Positions 7,010-15,164 of a stretch of 40,712 nt of DNA are shown piece by piece. A model generated the notes under the pieces. It saw only the letters and a program-made list of their open reading frames with translations. It was not told the origin of the DNA and searched no databases. This DNA is from Clostridia bacterium (GTDB lineage Bacteria; Bacillota; Clostridia; Christensenellales; RUG350), in the NCBI GenBank assembly GCA_017407285.1, contig JAFQWW010000058.1, forward strand, positions 1-40,712, given 5' to 3'. Position 1 is the first letter of the stretch; the number at the start of each line of letters is the position of its first letter. A program made the position numbers and the translations under genes.

Positions 7010-8134
7010 ATGAAGATTGCTATATTTACAGACAGTTTTTTGCCGGGAATAGGTGGTACGGAGAATGCCGTTTTAAGACTTGCAAAAGAACTCTCTCACT
7101 CTCACGAGGTCAAGGTTTTTGCACCCTCCTATCATAGAGAGTACGAGGAGAAAACGCCCTTGCCATTTTCCGTTATTCGTTCCAAAAGCATTGGCTTTGG
7201 TAACGACTTTTGGTCTATGCCCGCATTGACTAAAAAAATCAAAAAAGAACTTGATACTTTTACACCCGACGTTATTCACACTTGCACCCTAGGCACTATG
7301 GCAAAGTATGCAAATACTTACGGAAAAAAGCACTCCATTCCCGTCGCGTGCACCGTGCATACCAAGTACGCTTACTGCTACAAACAAGTTTTCAAGCTTA
7401 ACTTTATCGTAAAACTTATGTGTGCGCATTTCGTTAAGCGTGCTCAACGTGCGGACGTTTTGACCACGGTATCCGACTCTATGATTCCCGAACTTCAATC
7501 TTACGGCTTAAAGGATAAGTCCGTCCTCGTCATTCGTAACGGTCACGAGTCCTCTCAGTTTGTAGATATCGAGGTTAAAAAAGAGAATAGATTCACCTTA
7601 CTGTTCGTAGGACTTTTGTCTAATTTCAAAAACCTTTCTTTTTCCTTCCGTGCGCTTGCCGAACTAAAAAAGAGAAATCGTGATTTTGTCTTCTACGTAG
7701 TAGGACAAGGACCTCAAGAGAAAAAGTTTAAGCGCCAAGTAAAGAAATTAGGCTTAGCAGACAACGTTGTTATGACGGGTGCTATAAGGGATAGAGGTAA
7801 ACTCAATGAGATTTACGCAAAAAGTGACCTTTTCCTCTTCACTAGTATTTTTGATAACGATCCGCTAGTCGTTCTAGAGGCAGGGGAGTGTGGCGTACCC
7901 ACTTTAGCAATAGCGCACACTGGCTCGTCCGAGCGAATAACTCCCGACGTATCGGGATTCGTTGCGCCTTATAGTGAAAAAGGCGTTGCCGATAAAATAG
8001 AGCAATTAATGGACGATGAGGAGTTACTTAAAAGAGTTTCTCAAAACTCCGCCACTATGAGTATAACGTGGGAGGATATAGCAAAACGCTACGTTGAGGC
8101 ATACGAAAACGCAATAGATATGAAAAGGAAATAA
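7010..8134 (+). CDS. Glycosyltransferase family 4 (diacylglycerol-glycosyltransferase-like)
   Basis: A 374-residue retaining GT-B enzyme expected to move a sugar from a nucleotide donor to a lipid or glycan acceptor at the inner face of the membrane. The N-terminal MKIAIFTDSFLPGIGGTENA is the classic family 4 opening with the glycine-rich acceptor loop. The donor domain shows FTLLFVGLLSNFKN, VGQGPQEKKFK and LVVLEAGECGVPTLA. The usual E-x7-E motif has Asp in place of the first Glu (DNDPLVVLE). Similar proteins are annotated as 1,2-diacylglycerol 3-glucosyltransferases or mannosyltransferases; the exact sugar cannot be read. The start is fixed by the family's conserved opening even though no ribosome binding site precedes it. 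It is monocistronic, ending at a shared terminator. Confidence 0.9.
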   Translation: MKIAIFTDSFLPGIGGTENAVLRLAKELSHSHEVKVFAPSYHREYEEKTPLPFSVIRSKSIGFGNDFWSMPALTKKIKKELDTFTPDVIHTCTLGTMAKYANTYGKKHSIPVACTVHTKYAYCYKQVFKLNFIVKLMCAHFVKRAQRADVLTTVSDSMIPELQSYGLKDKSVLVIRNGHESSQFVDIEVKKENRFTLLFVGLLSNFKNLSFSFRALAELKKRNRDFVFYVVGQGPQEKKFKRQVKKLGLADNVVMTGAIRDRGKLNEIYAKSDLFLFTSIFDNDPLVVLEAGECGVPTLAIAHTGSSERITPDVSGFVAPYSEKGVADKIEQLMDDEELLKRVSQNSATMSITWEDIAKRYVEAYENAIDMKRK

Positions 8135-8143
8135 TTAACCTAC

Positions 8144-8174
8144 AAAAAAAGGAACTCTTACGAGTTCCTTTTTT
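8144..8174. terminator. Bidirectional terminator between convergent genes
   Basis: A GGAACTC/GAGTTCC stem (8151-8157 with 8162-8168), loop TTAC, flanked by seven A on the left and six T on the right. It can serve the rightward glycosyltransferase gene and the leftward lipoprotein gene. Confidence 0.9.
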
Positions 8175-8185
8175 ATTATACTATT

Positions 8186-9208
8186 TTATTTTTCCGTAAC
8201 AACGCTTATCAAACTATAAGTCATAGTGCCACGAGCATTGGGATTTGCATTCTCTTGAGAGATGGTTGATTTTGCTTGGTTTTCTACGATAAGCAAAGGC
8301 AATCTCTCACAAATTCCGTCCTTAGTTTTATCCGTTTGAGATAAGGAGTGAATGGACTGACGAGCGTAATAAACCTCGATACTCGAACCCCTTACTGCCT
8401 CACCAGAGGGCGTGATAGACACCTTGGTGTAGGACAAGGAAAAGTCCTCGTCGTCTTTGTAGGTTTCTTTAACGTAGGGGAAATTTGCCAAGTCCTTAGA
8501 TCCCTCTTCGCCGTTGCAGATAAGATATTTTGTGTTAGACTCCAACGCCATGGGCATATAGAACGTGTATTGGAATTTGTTATCGTGCAAACTCTTTACG
8601 CAACGAAGAGCGTAATAGGTTTGGTTTACGTCAAAATATCTTGAGTTGTTGGTAGGAAGATTGTCAAACGCCATGTTGGTGTGCTTCCACTTGGTTATAT
8701 CGTCACCGTATTTTTGTTGACGAATAAAATTGGAATTAGCCTTATTGCTACCCGCTTCGTACACGGTAGATAGAGCGTAGCTAACGCAAGCAGGCTCGTC
8801 CTCTTCTCCGCTCCATGCACTCTTTTCTTTATCAACCACGAGGGACTTGAAAGAATACAAGGGTTGGAAGGTAGATGAAGTGATGAGTTTGGACACCATT
8901 ACGTCACCGTTAAATTCCAAAGTAGAGGTCAAAACGAAAGCTTTAGTTGCAACGTTTACCTTTTTCTCCTCGATTTTACCGTCGTTATCAATTACGGTTA
9001 TGCTCTCTTCTCTAGAAAGCGCTACTCTCTCTGCCACCATAGTGAGCGTTCCAGTAAGAGTAGCCGACGTTCCCGACTCTTTTACCTCGTATACGAGTTT
9101 CTCGTAATCGGGGATATAGATTGAGGAAATTTCCGGCGTAGACGAGTTACAACCAAAGAAGGACAAACAAAGTACTACGCACAAAATAGAAATTAATATT
9201 TTTTTCAT
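8186..9208 (-). CDS. Lipoprotein, function unknown
   Basis: A 340-residue protein with a type II signal peptide: KK, a hydrophobic stretch and the lipobox LSFFGC, so Cys20 should be lipid-modified and the protein anchored on the outer face of the membrane. The mature part is rich in Ser, Thr and Asn with repeated beta-strand-like segments and no motif I recognise. GGAG lies 9 nt before the ATG. It stands alone between a terminator it shares with the convergent glycosyltransferase and its own promoter. No transporter lies next to it, so a solute-binding role is not supported. Confidence 0.88.
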   Translation of the reverse strand: MKKILISILCVVLCLSFFGCNSSTPEISSIYIPDYEKLVYEVKESGTSATLTGTLTMVAERVALSREESITVIDNDGKIEEKKVNVATKAFVLTSTLEFNGDVMVSKLITSSTFQPLYSFKSLVVDKEKSAWSGEEDEPACVSYALSTVYEAGSNKANSNFIRQQKYGDDITKWKHTNMAFDNLPTNNSRYFDVNQTYYALRCVKSLHDNKFQYTFYMPMALESNTKYLICNGEEGSKDLANFPYVKETYKDDEDFSLSYTKVSITPSGEAVRGSSIEVYYARQSIHSLSQTDKTKDGICERLPLLIVENQAKSTISQENANPNARGTMTYSLISVVTEK

Positions 9209-9240
9209 AGTTAAAACTCCGTATAGTTTCGTATAGGTCT

Positions 9241-9269
9241 ATTATAGTATAAAAACGCCAAAAACACAA
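9241..9269 (-). promoter_or_regulatory. Lipoprotein gene promoter
   Basis: On the minus strand, TTGTGT (9269-9264), 17 nt, TATAAT (9246-9241). The -10 is perfect and the -35 moderate. Confidence 0.65.
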
Positions 9270-9310
9270 CGTATTATTTGTGTTTTCAACTAAATTTTAA
9301 CAAAAATAAT

Positions 9311-9339
9311 TTTACAAAGTATTTATTTAGTGCTATAAT
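9311..9339 (+). promoter_or_regulatory. serS promoter
   Basis: TTTACA (9311-9316), 17 nt, TATAAT (9334-9339). The leader would be only about 30 nt, too short for a T-box. Confidence 0.8.
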
Positions 9340-9374
9340 ATATATCTAATATTAAAATTTTATAGAGGTGGGCT

Positions 9375-10655
9375 ATGTTAGACCTAAATCGTATCAGAAA
9401 TAATCCGCAAGAAGTTTTAGACCTTCTATGGAGAAAAAATCCCAATATCAACTTTGACGAACTCTTAAAGGCAGACAAAGAGCGTCGTGAACTTTTGCAA
9501 GAAACCGAGAAAATGAAAGCAGAAAGAAATCGCGTTTCCGCTCTCGTTCCCAAACTCAAAAAAGAGGGTAAACCCGTGGACGAGACTATCGCTGCTATGA
9601 AGAAACTCGGTACTGATATTTCTGAAATGGATAAAAAGGTAGCAGAGTTGTCCTCTTATATCAATACTTTTATGGCAGAGTTACCCAATATCCCTGACGC
9701 AGACGTTGTTGCAGGTGGTAAGGAAAACAACGCTGTCGTAAAAGTAGTAGGTGAAAAACCCGTATTCGATTTCGAGGCGAAAAACCACGTTGATTTGTGT
9801 AACAATCTTAAGATGATCGACTACGAGAGAGGCGCTAAAGTTGGCGGTAACGGTTTTTGGTTCTATCGTCACGACGGTGCTAGACTTGAGTGGGCTTTGT
9901 TGAATTTCTTTATCTCCGAGCATATAGCAGACGGATACGAGTTTATTCTTCCTCCCCACATGCTCAACTACAACTGTGGTTTCGGTGCAGGTCAGTTCCC
10001 CAAGTTTGCAGAAGAGGTTTATTGGATTGATTCTGAAGGCGCAAAAGAGGACGGACATTTCTTGTTGCCGACTGCGGAAACCGTTTTGGTAAATATGTAC
10101 CGTGACGAGATTATTGACGCTAACGAATTGCCTATGAAGTTCGCAGGCTACACTCCTTGCTATAGAAAAGAAGCAGGTAGTTATCGTTCCGAGGAGAGAG
10201 GTATGATCAGAGGTCATCAGTTCAACAAGGTTGAAATGATCCAATACACCACTCCCGAAGGATCGGACGCAGCGTTTGAAGAGATGTTAGGTAAAGCTGC
10301 TCGTCTTGTTGAAAAACTCGGTCTCCACTTTAGAATAAGCAAACTCGCAGCAGGAGATTGTAGCGCGTCCATGGCTCGTACCTACGATATCGAGGTTTGG
10401 ATTCCGTCCATGGGTATCTACAAAGAGGTTTCTTCCGTATCTAACGCTCGTGAGTACCAAGCAAGAAGAAATAATACTCGTTTCAGAAATGCACAAGGCA
10501 AACCCGAATTCATTCACACCTTGAACGGATCCGGTCTTGCAACCAGCAGAATATTGCCCGCTATCGTTGAGCAGTATCAAAACGCAGACGGATCTATTAC
10601 GATCCCCGAAGTTCTTCGTCCTTTCATGGGTGGACAAGAAAAGATTACGAAATAA
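9375..10655 (+). CDS. serS: Seryl-tRNA synthetase
   Basis: A 426-residue class II enzyme that charges tRNA-Ser (and tRNA-Sec where present). The N-terminal MLDLNRIRNNPQEVLDLL leads into the long antiparallel coiled coil (about residues 30-100) that grips the tRNA long arm. Motif 2 lies around YTPCYRKEAGSYRSEERG with GMIRGHQFNKVEM; motif 3 is LNGSGLATSRILPAIVEQYQ. Length and architecture are normal. TAGAGGTGG precedes the ATG. Only a weak hairpin follows, and the rplU promoter begins 22 bp after the stop. Confidence 0.98.
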   Translation: MLDLNRIRNNPQEVLDLLWRKNPNINFDELLKADKERRELLQETEKMKAERNRVSALVPKLKKEGKPVDETIAAMKKLGTDISEMDKKVAELSSYINTFMAELPNIPDADVVAGGKENNAVVKVVGEKPVFDFEAKNHVDLCNNLKMIDYERGAKVGGNGFWFYRHDGARLEWALLNFFISEHIADGYEFILPPHMLNYNCGFGAGQFPKFAEEVYWIDSEGAKEDGHFLLPTAETVLVNMYRDEIIDANELPMKFAGYTPCYRKEAGSYRSEERGMIRGHQFNKVEMIQYTTPEGSDAAFEEMLGKAARLVEKLGLHFRISKLAAGDCSASMARTYDIEVWIPSMGIYKEVSSVSNAREYQARRNNTRFRNAQGKPEFIHTLNGSGLATSRILPAIVEQYQNADGSITIPEVLRPFMGGQEKITK

Positions 10656-10677
10656 TTTACAAAACGCCTCATTTTGA

Positions 10678-10706
10678 TTGACTTAATGAGCATATTGTGG
10701 TAAATT
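10678..10706 (+). promoter_or_regulatory. rplU operon promoter
   Basis: TTGACT (10678-10683), 17 nt, TAAATT (10701-10706). The start is predicted near 10713, giving a leader of about 75 nt. Confidence 0.75.
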
Positions 10707-10712
10707 ATCTTT

Positions 10713-10787
10713 TGAGCCGCATAGAACAGGCACTAAAGAGTGGTTACACCGCCTTAATAGCGAGACTGGTAAGAGGAGGTATAGAAT
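10713..10787 (+). promoter_or_regulatory. Probable L21 leader RNA
   Basis: The roughly 75-nt leader before rplU can fold: AGGC and GCCT form an outer helix around a CACT-AAAG-AGTG hairpin, followed by GCGAGACTGGTAAGAGGAGG, which ends in the ribosome binding site. Position, size and the closing GGTAAGAGGAGG fit the L21 leader family of Bacillota. Assignment is by position and shape; a covariance-model scan was not possible. Confidence 0.55.
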
Positions 10788-11093
10788 ATGTACGCAATCG
10801 TTTTAACCGGTGGCAAACAGTACAAAGTAGAGAAGGACATGATCTTCAAGGTTGAGAAACTCGACGCTGAAGCAGGTTCTAAGGTACAGTTGCCCGTTAT
10901 CATGATTTCCGACGAAGGCAACGCTATCGTTGGAGATGCAGTTAAGAGCGCATACGTTGAAGCAGAAGTTCTCGGCAACGGTAAAGAGAGAAAAGTTATC
11001 GTTTACAAATACAAAGCAAAGAAGAACGAACGCAGAAAACAGGGCCATCGTCAGCCCTACAGCACTCTTAAAGTTTGTGAAATCGTAAAGTAA
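10788..11093 (+). CDS. rplU: 50S ribosomal protein L21
   Basis: A 101-residue large-subunit protein that binds 23S rRNA. It begins MYAIVLTGGKQYKVEKD and ends with the basic KNERRKQGHRQPYSTLKV segment typical of L21. AGAGGAGG precedes the ATG. It is the first gene of the conserved Bacillota unit rplU-prp-rpmA; prp starts 1 nt after its stop codon. Confidence 0.98.
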   Translation: MYAIVLTGGKQYKVEKDMIFKVEKLDAEAGSKVQLPVIMISDEGNAIVGDAVKSAYVEAEVLGNGKERKVIVYKYKAKKNERRKQGHRQPYSTLKVCEIVK

Positions 11094-11094
11094 T

Positions 11095-11421
11095 ATGACT
11101 CACGTAAAAGTAGTCAGAAATTGTGGCAAAATCCATTCCGTTTCGTGTGAAGGTCACACTGGTTACGGTGTAGAAGGCGAAGATATCGTATGTGCCGCAC
11201 TCTCGTCTATCATTCAAACGGCGCTCTTGGGACTTTTGCAAGTCGCAGGAATAGCAGTTGAATTTGAAAGACTGGACGAGGAAGGCAAGTTATCATTCTC
11301 TCTACCCGACGATCTTTCGGTATCTGCAGCGCACGACGCCGATATTATTCTCTCCACTATGTGGGCAGGGATAAAGGACTTACACGAAGGGTTTTCGGAT
11401 TTTATTGAATTGGAGGATTAA
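11095..11421 (+). CDS. prp: Ribosomal-processing cysteine protease Prp
   Basis: A 108-residue protease that removes the N-terminal extension of L27 before ribosome assembly, an essential step in Staphylococcus aureus and conserved in Bacillota. The catalytic dyad is visible as His21 in EGHTGYG and Cys33 in EDIVCAALSS, matching the family's GH...DIVCAA pattern. Its substrate, L27, is the next gene and carries the extension. The start follows the rplU stop by one base, implying translational coupling. Confidence 0.95.
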   Translation: MTHVKVVRNCGKIHSVSCEGHTGYGVEGEDIVCAALSSIIQTALLGLLQVAGIAVEFERLDEEGKLSFSLPDDLSVSAAHDADIILSTMWAGIKDLHEGFSDFIELED

Positions 11422-11424
11422 AAG

Positions 11425-11703
11425 ATGTTTATTAATATTCAATTATTCGCTCATAAAAAAGGAACGGGTAGCTCTCACAACGGTCGTGATAGCGAAAGCA
11501 AAAGACTTGGACCTAAGAAGTCTGACGGACAGAGTGTTCTCGCAGGCAATATCTTGGTACGTCAGAGAGGTACTGCTACTCATCCCGGTATCAACGTTGG
11601 TATCGGCAAAGACGATACTTTGTATGCCCTCGTAGACGGCGTAGTTAGATTTGAGCGCAAAGGTAAAAAGGATAAACAGGTTAGCGTATACCCCATAGTA
11701 TAA
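11425..11703 (+). CDS. rpmA: 50S ribosomal protein L27 with cleavable N-terminus
   Basis: A 92-residue protein whose mature N-terminus reaches the peptidyl-transferase centre. It starts [20 protein letters not shown]: the eight residues before Ala9 are the Prp-removed extension (family motif ends in F-F or L-F before A-x-K-K-G), and the conserved AHKKG then becomes the mature end. GGAGG lies 8 nt upstream, within the end of prp. A hairpin terminator follows 21 bp after the stop. Confidence 0.98.
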   Translation: MFINIQLFAHKKGTGSSHNGRDSESKRLGPKKSDGQSVLAGNILVRQRGTATHPGINVGIGKDDTLYALVDGVVRFERKGKKDKQVSVYPIV

Positions 11704-11724
11704 TCTACCTATATAGACTTTTTT

Positions 11725-11757
11725 AGGGCAATCGTATATCGGTTGCCCTTTGTTTTT
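11725..11757 (+). terminator. rpmA terminator abutting the ogg start codon
   Basis: A 10-bp stem (11725-11734 with 11740-11749, one G-U pair), loop TATAT, then TGTTTTT, with the ogg ATG as the very next bases. It has the form of an intrinsic terminator but lies where a ribosome binding site would be expected. See findings. Confidence 0.8.
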
Positions 11758-12594
11758 ATGAAATACGAAATAGAAAAAGACCAAATACGAATATACGACA
11801 AGACTCATTTCGATCCCGAACGCATTTTGGAATGCGGTCAAATTTTTCGCTACGAAAAAGTGGGAGAAAATTTTGAAATTATTGCAAATAATGCTAAATG
11901 TGTATTGATAAACCAAGAGGATTGTGTTATAATAAAAGGTAACCAAATCGAGCGTTTCGTGGATTATTTCGATCTCAATCGTGATTACGACGAGATTGAT
12001 AAGCGGATCGTGGAAAAGTTTGGTCTATCTCGCGAGGTTGAGTTTGGACGGGGGCTTAGGCTTTTAGTTCAAGATCCTTTTGAGATGCTCGTGAGTTTTA
12101 TCGTATCGGCAAACAACCATATCCCAAGAATACGCGCAATACTAAATAGACTTGCTCGTCACTACGGTAAGGATATGGGGGACTATTACGCTTTCCCTAC
12201 TCCTCAAGAGTTAGGCTTAGCAACGGTGGACGAATTGTATTCACTAGGGCTTGGTTATCGCGCTCCCTATATAGTCAAAACGGTTCAAAAAGTCTTGGAT
12301 ATGGGCGGTATCGAGGGTTTACGCTCTTTATCCGACGACGAGTTGAGACGCACGTTATGTTCTTTTATGGGAGTTGGGGGAAAGGTCGCGGACTGCATTA
12401 TGTTGTTTGCATACGCTCGTTACGGAGTTTTTCCTGTGGATACTTGGATCGTCAAAGCGTACGGTAGGAAAAAATCCGAGGGCGAAAAATTGCGCGCCGA
12501 GTTATGCGATAAGTACGGTGAACTATCGGGATTCGTTCAGCAGTACGTATTTTTCTATAAAAGAAGCAATCCCGAAGAAGAGATTATTTTTTAG
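11758..12594 (+). CDS. ogg: 8-oxoguanine DNA glycosylase, OGG1 family
   Basis: A 278-residue base-excision repair enzyme with glycosylase and AP-lyase activity toward 8-oxoguanine. The N-terminal OGG domain contains ILECGQIFRY; the HhH-GPD domain carries FMGVGGKVADCIMLFA and FPVDTWIVKAYG. Lys209 and Asp228 occupy the positions of catalytic Lys249 and Asp268 of human OGG1, with the same 19-residue spacing. The upstream in-frame TTG at 11743 lies inside a hairpin, so ATG 11758 is taken. No Shine-Dalgarno is present. It sits between rpmA and the VOR operon on the same strand, 21 bp before the latter. Confidence 0.9.
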   Translation: MKYEIEKDQIRIYDKTHFDPERILECGQIFRYEKVGENFEIIANNAKCVLINQEDCVIIKGNQIERFVDYFDLNRDYDEIDKRIVEKFGLSREVEFGRGLRLLVQDPFEMLVSFIVSANNHIPRIRAILNRLARHYGKDMGDYYAFPTPQELGLATVDELYSLGLGYRAPYIVKTVQKVLDMGGIEGLRSLSDDELRRTLCSFMGVGGKVADCIMLFAYARYGVFPVDTWIVKAYGRKKSEGEKLRAELCDKYGELSGFVQQYVFFYKRSNPEEEIIF

Positions 12595-12615
12595 TTTATA
12601 TAAGGAGTAATGAAA

Positions 12616-12822
12616 ATGGCAAAACTTAGCTTTAACAAGCCTTTGTGTAAGGGCTGTGGACTTTGCGTTACCGCTTGTCCTAAAAAATTGTTGTCATTAT
12701 CCAAGACCGAGAGCAACGCCAACGGTTATTTCGTAGCCGTTATTGAAAACGAAGAGGCGTGTATCGGTTGCGCTGCTTGCGCTACTATGTGTCCCGATTG
12801 TGTTATCGAGGTGGAAAGATGA
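12616..12822 (+). CDS. vorD: VOR delta subunit, 2x[4Fe-4S] ferredoxin
   Basis: A 68-residue ferredoxin-like subunit that passes electrons from the 2-oxoacid oxidoreductase to ferredoxin. Two cluster motifs are visible: CKGCGLCVTACP (Cys11, 14, 17, 21) and CIGCAACATMCP. ATG 12616 is chosen over 12610 because AAGGAG at 12602-12607 gives 8 nt spacing to it but only 2 nt to the earlier ATG. Its TGA overlaps the next ATG (ATGA), so translation is probably coupled. Confidence 0.92.
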   Translation: MAKLSFNKPLCKGCGLCVTACPKKLLSLSKTESNANGYFVAVIENEEACIGCAACATMCPDCVIEVER

Positions 12823-13874
12823 AAAAGTTGATGAAAGGAAACGAGGCTATAGCTGAAGCCGCTATCCGTGGTGGCTGTAGATTTTTCGCGGGCTATCCTA
12901 TCACTCCGCAGAACGAAATCCCCGAGTATTTGTCTTGGAGACTTAACGAGGTCGGTGGAGCATTCGTTCAAGCAGAGAGCGAGGTAGCCGCTATCAATAT
13001 GGTATACGGTGCAGCGGGCGCAGGCGCTCGCGCTATGACGAGTTCGTCTAGCCCCGGTATCAGTTTGAAACAGGAAGGTATTTCCTACATTTGTGGCGCA
13101 GAACTTCCTTGCGTTATCGTAAATATCGTTAGAGCAGGCCCCGGTCTTGGTGGTATTCAACCTGCGCAAAGCGACTATTTCCAGACCGTAAAAGGTGGCG
13201 GACATGGGGACTATCACATGCTCGTTTTAGCGCCTGCTACCGTTCAAGAAGCAGTAGACTTGGTTTACTCTGCTTTTGATAAAGCGGACAAATATCGTCT
13301 TCCCGTTATGATTTTGGGCGACGGTATGATAGGTCAGATGATGGAAGCGGTTGAGCTTCCCGAAATGGTAGACGTTAACGCTTTAGCTAAAAAGGAATGG
13401 GCAACGGACGGCACGGGTGTTGGCGAGAATAGACGTATCGTAAATTCTTTGTACATACAACCCGACGTTTTGGAAGAGATTAACCACAAACTTTTTGCAG
13501 TTTACGCAGAAATGAAAAAGAACGAGACTGCAGTTGAAGAATATATGTGCGAGGACGCTGAAATCGTTTTGACCGGTTACGGCACGGTTGCTCGTATTGC
13601 AAAGAGCGCAGTTCATATGCTTAGAGCAAAGGGAATAAAGGCAGGACTTATCCGTCCTATTACCTTGTATCCTTTCCCCGACGAGGCGTACGCTCGTATT
13701 GCAGGAAACGGTATTTGTCGTGAAATGCTTTGCGTTGAGCTTAGTATGGGACAGATGATCGAAGACGTTAAACTCTCCGTCAACGGCAAAGTTCCCGTTG
13801 AGTTTTACGGCAGAGTAGGTGGTAACGTTATGACTGCGGAAGATATCGTTAAGAAGGTAATGGAGGGTAGATAA
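12819..13874 (+). CDS. vorB: 2-oxoacid:ferredoxin oxidoreductase alpha subunit (VorB type)
   Basis: A 351-residue catalytic subunit that, with the beta subunit, oxidatively decarboxylates a 2-oxoacid to its acyl-CoA and reduces ferredoxin. Family segments are RFFAGYPITPQNEIPEYLS, TSSSSPGISLKQEGISY and RAGPGLGGIQPAQSDYF. The sequence is closest in my recollection to 3-methyl-2-oxobutanoate (2-ketoisovalerate) enzymes, though 2-oxoglutarate enzymes are near relatives. An open frame extends upstream to 12759, but ATG 12819, overlapping the vorD stop, has GAGGTGG ahead of it. The beta gene starts at the base after its stop codon. Confidence 0.93.
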   Translation: MKKLMKGNEAIAEAAIRGGCRFFAGYPITPQNEIPEYLSWRLNEVGGAFVQAESEVAAINMVYGAAGAGARAMTSSSSPGISLKQEGISYICGAELPCVIVNIVRAGPGLGGIQPAQSDYFQTVKGGGHGDYHMLVLAPATVQEAVDLVYSAFDKADKYRLPVMILGDGMIGQMMEAVELPEMVDVNALAKKEWATDGTGVGENRRIVNSLYIQPDVLEEINHKLFAVYAEMKKNETAVEEYMCEDAEIVLTGYGTVARIAKSAVHMLRAKGIKAGLIRPITLYPFPDEAYARIAGNGICREMLCVELSMGQMIEDVKLSVNGKVPVEFYGRVGGNVMTAEDIVKKVMEGR

Positions 13875-14624
13875 ATGGCAAAAGGATTTAAGAAAACTAA
13901 AATGCTTACGGATACCCCGTTTCATTATTGTCCGGGTTGTACCCACGGTATTGCACATAGACTTACGGCAGAGGTTTTGGAAGAGATTGGCGCAGAAGGC
14001 AATTGCGTAGGCGTTGCTCCCGTTGGTTGTGCCGTATTTGCGTATAACTATTTTAATTGCGATATGCAAGAAGCGGCTCACGGACGTGCTCCTGCAGTTG
14101 CAACTGGTATCAAACGCGTTCATCCCGATAAAATCGTATTCTCTTATCAAGGCGACGGTGACCTCGCTAGTATCGGTATGGCAGAAACCGTACACGCTGC
14201 TGCAAGAGGGGAAAACATCACCGTTATCTTTATCAACAACTCCATCTACGGTATGACGGGTGGACAGATGGCTCCTACCACTTTGGAAGGACAAAAGGCT
14301 ACCACTTGTCAAGCAGGACGTATCCCTGAACTCAACGGTAATCCCGTAAACGTTGCCGAGATGCTTGCTCAACTTAAAGGACCTTCCTATATAGCGCGTG
14401 TTGGTTTGTTTGACCTAAAACACGTTATGGAAGCAAAGAGAGCGATAAGAAAGGCTTTTGATATGCAGATCAATAAGAAAGGTTTTGCTATGGTTGAGAT
14501 TCTCTCCACCTGTCCTACGAACTGGGGATTAAATCCTATCGACGCATTGGAGTGGAGCAAGAACGAGGCAACCAAGACCTTCCCGTTAGGCGTGTTCAAA
14601 GATATCACTAAGGAGGAAGAGTAA
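13875..14624 (+). CDS. vorA: 2-oxoacid:ferredoxin oxidoreductase beta subunit (VorA type)
   Basis: A 249-residue thiamine-diphosphate subunit. Evidence: the CPGCTHG cysteine motif at residues 19-25 and the ThDP/magnesium signature GDGDLASIG (93-101) with NN at 121-122, followed by YGMTGGQMAPTT. Cysteines C19, C22 and C47 are in the places used for a [4Fe-4S] cluster in this family. GGAGG at the 3' end of the alpha gene serves as its ribosome binding site. It begins immediately after the alpha gene. Confidence 0.94.
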   Translation: MAKGFKKTKMLTDTPFHYCPGCTHGIAHRLTAEVLEEIGAEGNCVGVAPVGCAVFAYNYFNCDMQEAAHGRAPAVATGIKRVHPDKIVFSYQGDGDLASIGMAETVHAAARGENITVIFINNSIYGMTGGQMAPTTLEGQKATTCQAGRIPELNGNPVNVAEMLAQLKGPSYIARVGLFDLKHVMEAKRAIRKAFDMQINKKGFAMVEILSTCPTNWGLNPIDALEWSKNEATKTFPLGVFKDITKEEE

Positions 14625-14625
14625 T

Positions 14626-15159
14626 ATGGAAGAGAAGATTATAGCCGCAGGTTTCGGTGGACAAGGTGCTTTAAGTATCGGTCAATTTATAGCGTACTCG
14701 GCTCTAGAGGAAAACTTGGAAGTAACTTGGCTTCCCTCATACGGACCGGAGATGAGAGGTGGTACGGCAAACTGTAGCGTAGTTGTATCCGACAAACCCG
14801 TAGCTTCTCCTATTATTGCAACTCCCGACTGCTTGATTGCGATGAATAAGCCCTCTTTAGCAAAATTCGTTAACGACGTAAAACCGGGTGGTCTTATTAT
14901 CGTAAACAGTTCTCTTATCGAGGACAAGGTAGAAAGAGAGGACGTTAGAGTAGCATACGTTGATGCAAACGCTATAGCCCTAAAAGCAGGTAACGTTCGT
15001 ACTGCTAATATAGTAATATTAGGTGCGTATATCAAATTGTCTGGACTTTTGCCTCACGATACGGTATACAACACTATAGACAAAATATTTGCTAAAAAAC
15101 CCAAAGTTATCCCTGTAAACAAACAAGCGTTTGAACTCGGATACGCTATAGAGATCTAA
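14626..15159 (+). CDS. vorC: 2-oxoacid:ferredoxin oxidoreductase gamma subunit
   Basis: A 177-residue subunit that binds the CoA side of the reaction and completes the heterotetramer. Typical opening IIAAGFGGQGALSIGQFIAY and the WLPSYGPEMRGGTANC motif are visible. AAGGAGG precedes the start, which comes one base after the beta stop. It is the last gene of the operon; a long hairpin follows. Confidence 0.94.
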   Translation: MEEKIIAAGFGGQGALSIGQFIAYSALEENLEVTWLPSYGPEMRGGTANCSVVVSDKPVASPIIATPDCLIAMNKPSLAKFVNDVKPGGLIIVNSSLIEDKVEREDVRVAYVDANAIALKAGNVRTANIVILGAYIKLSGLLPHDTVYNTIDKIFAKKPKVIPVNKQAFELGYAIEI

Positions 15160-15164
15160 ATTCG

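Noticed and set aside
9340-9374. T-box riboswitch in front of serS
   Set aside because: The leader from the predicted start is about 30 nt, far too short.
10656-10677. serS terminator
   Set aside because: Only a 5-bp CAAAA/TTTTG pairing with no T-run; too weak to call.
13383-14372. A 329-codon leftward frame across the vorB-vorA junction
   Set aside because: Long only because stop codons are rare on the antisense strand of these genes; no start signal or family resemblance.
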